6,653 bases of DNA from Phycisphaera sp. GTDB taxonomy: Bacteria; Planctomycetota; Phycisphaerae; Phycisphaerales; Phycisphaeraceae. A program made the translations under genes and the position numbers. Below are positions 5,639 to 6,653 of the stretch, in pieces. The stretch covers positions 1 through 6,653 of the forward strand of contig JARFRI010000274.1 in assembly GCA_029287335.1 (NCBI GenBank), given 5' to 3'. Below the pieces are notes generated by a model, which saw only the letters and a program-made list of their open reading frames with translations, ran no database searches and was not told the DNA's origin. Within the stretch, counting starts at the first letter, position 1; the number at the start of each line of letters is the position of its first letter.

Positions 5639-6490
5639 TCAATCAGGGCTGAGGGTCGCGGTGGAGTTGGTATAGACGAGTCGGGCGTTGGCGTTGCGTA
5701 TACCGTTGATCGGTGCCGCGTCGTGGAACAGGTGGTCGTTTACGTAGGTCGGCCCGTTGCTGTAGCTCGTGGTGAAGTCGTCTGCGGCGTTGCCGAAGGT
5801 CACGCTGCCGTCGTTGCGAAGAGCGCTGCCGGACCACCGCTGGCTTTGCGGTTCGGTCCAGATGCTGTGGAAGTTGATGACGGTGGGGTCGATGACGCGT
5901 CCGCTGGTGCCGCTGTCGGCGATCGCGCGGTCGGACATCACGATGGCCTGTGAGTTGGCGGTGTCCTGCCACTCTTTGCCACGCCGCGACGGTTGCCATT
6001 CCTGAGTCGCCCGGACGGGGACCCAACTCTGCGTTGTGTTGCCGATGAACGTGATCTCGAGCATGGAGAAGGAGCTGTTGGCCCCGCCCACGTTTTGACC
6101 GGTGGTGATGCTGATGTCCGGCAGTGTCCTGGTCTCATCGCCGGGGCTGATGATGTACTCCGGCGGGAAGTAATCAGACTCGAGCATGACCGCGAGGCGG
6201 CGCGCGTGGTTAACGCCCAGCCCGCCGTTGCGGTACGTGGAGTTGGAGGTGCTGTGACCGATGGTCCCGTCCTCGAGCGGCTGGCCGGAGCTATCGACGC
6301 CGGGGTACCAGGACTTGTTCTCTTGCGCGAAGGCAAACATGCCCTGATGGATCCCGCGCATCTGCGTGCTGCTCTGCATTTGGCGGGCCGACTCTCGGGC
6401 GCTGCTCAGGGCGGGCAAGAGGATAGCAATAAGTAGCGCGATGATGGAGATCACCACGAGCAGTTCGATCAGCGTAAAACCTCTACGCAT
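5639..6490 (-). CDS. Prepilin-type N-terminal cleavage/methylation protein (pseudopilin-like)
   Basis: The 283-residue protein begins with a class III prepilin signal: MRRG followed by [24 protein letters not shown]. Prepilin peptidase would cut after G4 and methylate F5; E9 is the conserved fifth residue of the mature protein. The helix continues into [13 protein letters not shown], a sequence typical of the large prepilin-like families of Planctomycetota (DUF1559 and relatives). The C-terminal half has the NDGSVTF segment (226-232), similar to the H-x9-DG region of those proteins, preceded by a histidine in NFHSIW. Such proteins are exported by type II/IV pilus-like machinery, but the role of the many planctomycete paralogues is unknown. 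The ATG at 6490 is chosen because it starts the prepilin signal and follows GGGAG. It lies 53 bp after a PEP-CTERM gene, probably in one transcript. Confidence 0.92.
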   Translation of the reverse strand: MRRGFTLIELLVVISIIALLIAILLPALSSARESARQMQSSTQMRGIHQGMFAFAQENKSWYPGVDSSGQPLEDGTIGHSTSNSTYRNGGLGVNHARRLAVMLESDYFPPEYIISPGDETRTLPDISITTGQNVGGANSSFSMLEITFIGNTTQSWVPVRATQEWQPSRRGKEWQDTANSQAIVMSDRAIADSGTSGRVIDPTVINFHSIWTEPQSQRWSGSALRNDGSVTFGNAADDFTTSYSNGPTYVNDHLFHDAAPINGIRNANARLVYTNSTATLSPD

Positions 6491-6495
6491 TAAGA

Positions 6496-6500
6496 CTCCC
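6496..6500 (-). promoter_or_regulatory. Shine-Dalgarno site deciding the start at 6490
   Basis: GGGAG on the minus strand, 5 bases before the ATG at 6490. It supports this ATG over the 17-residue upstream extension of the frame, which would bury the prepilin signal. Confidence 0.7.
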
Positions 6501-6543
6501 AAATCGAGAAGGGGTACAGATTGTCGCGGCAACCGCCGCATGC

Positions 6544-6653
6544 TCAGCGTCGGCGACGCGCGATGAGCAGGCCACCCATGCCAAGCAGGGCGAGGGACGA
6601 GGGTTCGGGGACGGCGACATTGAGAAGGCCGGTGCCAGTGATGAGTGCTGATG
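6544..6653 (-). CDS. PEP-CTERM sorting-domain protein, C-terminal end only
   Basis: Only the last 35 codons lie in the window; the 5' end is beyond the right edge. The visible part reads through [17 protein letters not shown] and ends LLIARRRR before a TGA. This is a complete PEP-CTERM signal: a VPEP motif, one hydrophobic helix and a terminal arginine cluster. Such proteins are recognised by exosortase, cut at the PEP motif and displayed at or released from the surface, usually in exopolysaccharide-producing bacteria. The function of the main domain cannot be told. No exosortase is in the window. It lies 53 bp upstream of the prepilin-like gene on the same strand. The gap contains only a small GCGGC/GCCGC stem and no convincing terminator, so the two are likely co-transcribed. 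Confidence 0.88.
   Translation of the reverse strand, partial: SALITGTGLLNVAVPEPSSLALLGMGGLLIARRRR

Overview
The window looks like a contig end from a GC-rich member of the Planctomycetota, most likely class Phycisphaerae. This is inferred from protein style: a NuoJ with an N-terminal extension, a prepilin-like protein of the type common in that group, a PEP-CTERM surface protein, a CBM96/DNRLRE-type protein, and a small 'PFxPF...HPE' hypothetical. Several intergenic gaps carry palindromic or tandem repeats. No marker gene here fixes the taxonomy.

Layout. Bases 1-16 are not genomic: they match the Illumina Nextera (Tn5 mosaic end) adapter, so the real sequence starts at 17. Bases 17-1781 (minus strand) hold nuoJ, nuoK and the first 79 codons of nuoL, membrane subunits of respiratory complex I, read right to left in the order J-K-L. 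The nuoJ-nuoK gap is filled by a nested long inverted repeat. The nuoK-nuoL gap holds a short palindrome and a four-tract G-rich repeat that could form a G-quadruplex just upstream of nuoL. Divergent from nuoJ is a small plus-strand hypothetical gene (1982-2209). After it come a small hairpin and a perfect 25-bp inverted repeat in a convergent intergenic space.

Bases 2377-4635 (minus) encode a complete cytoplasmic GH15 glucoamylase-type enzyme with all catalytic motifs intact. Further right, still on the minus strand and read right to left, are the C-terminus of a PEP-CTERM protein (6544-6653, partial), a type II/IV prepilin-like protein (5639-6490) and a secreted CBM96/DNRLRE-like protein (4791-5534). 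These three look like an envelope or surface group; GH15 lies 155 bp downstream and may or may not share a transcript.

How the genes relate. The Nuo subunits form the proton-pumping arm of NADH:quinone oxidoreductase. The GH15 enzyme would release glucose from alpha-glucans inside the cell. The three envelope proteins have no demonstrated joint role. I found no defence system, CRISPR array, transposase, tRNA or rRNA. I do not think the window holds a new multi-gene system; its most unusual content is intergenic: nested repeats inside the nuo operon, a candidate G-quadruplex beside nuoL, and a perfect long palindrome.
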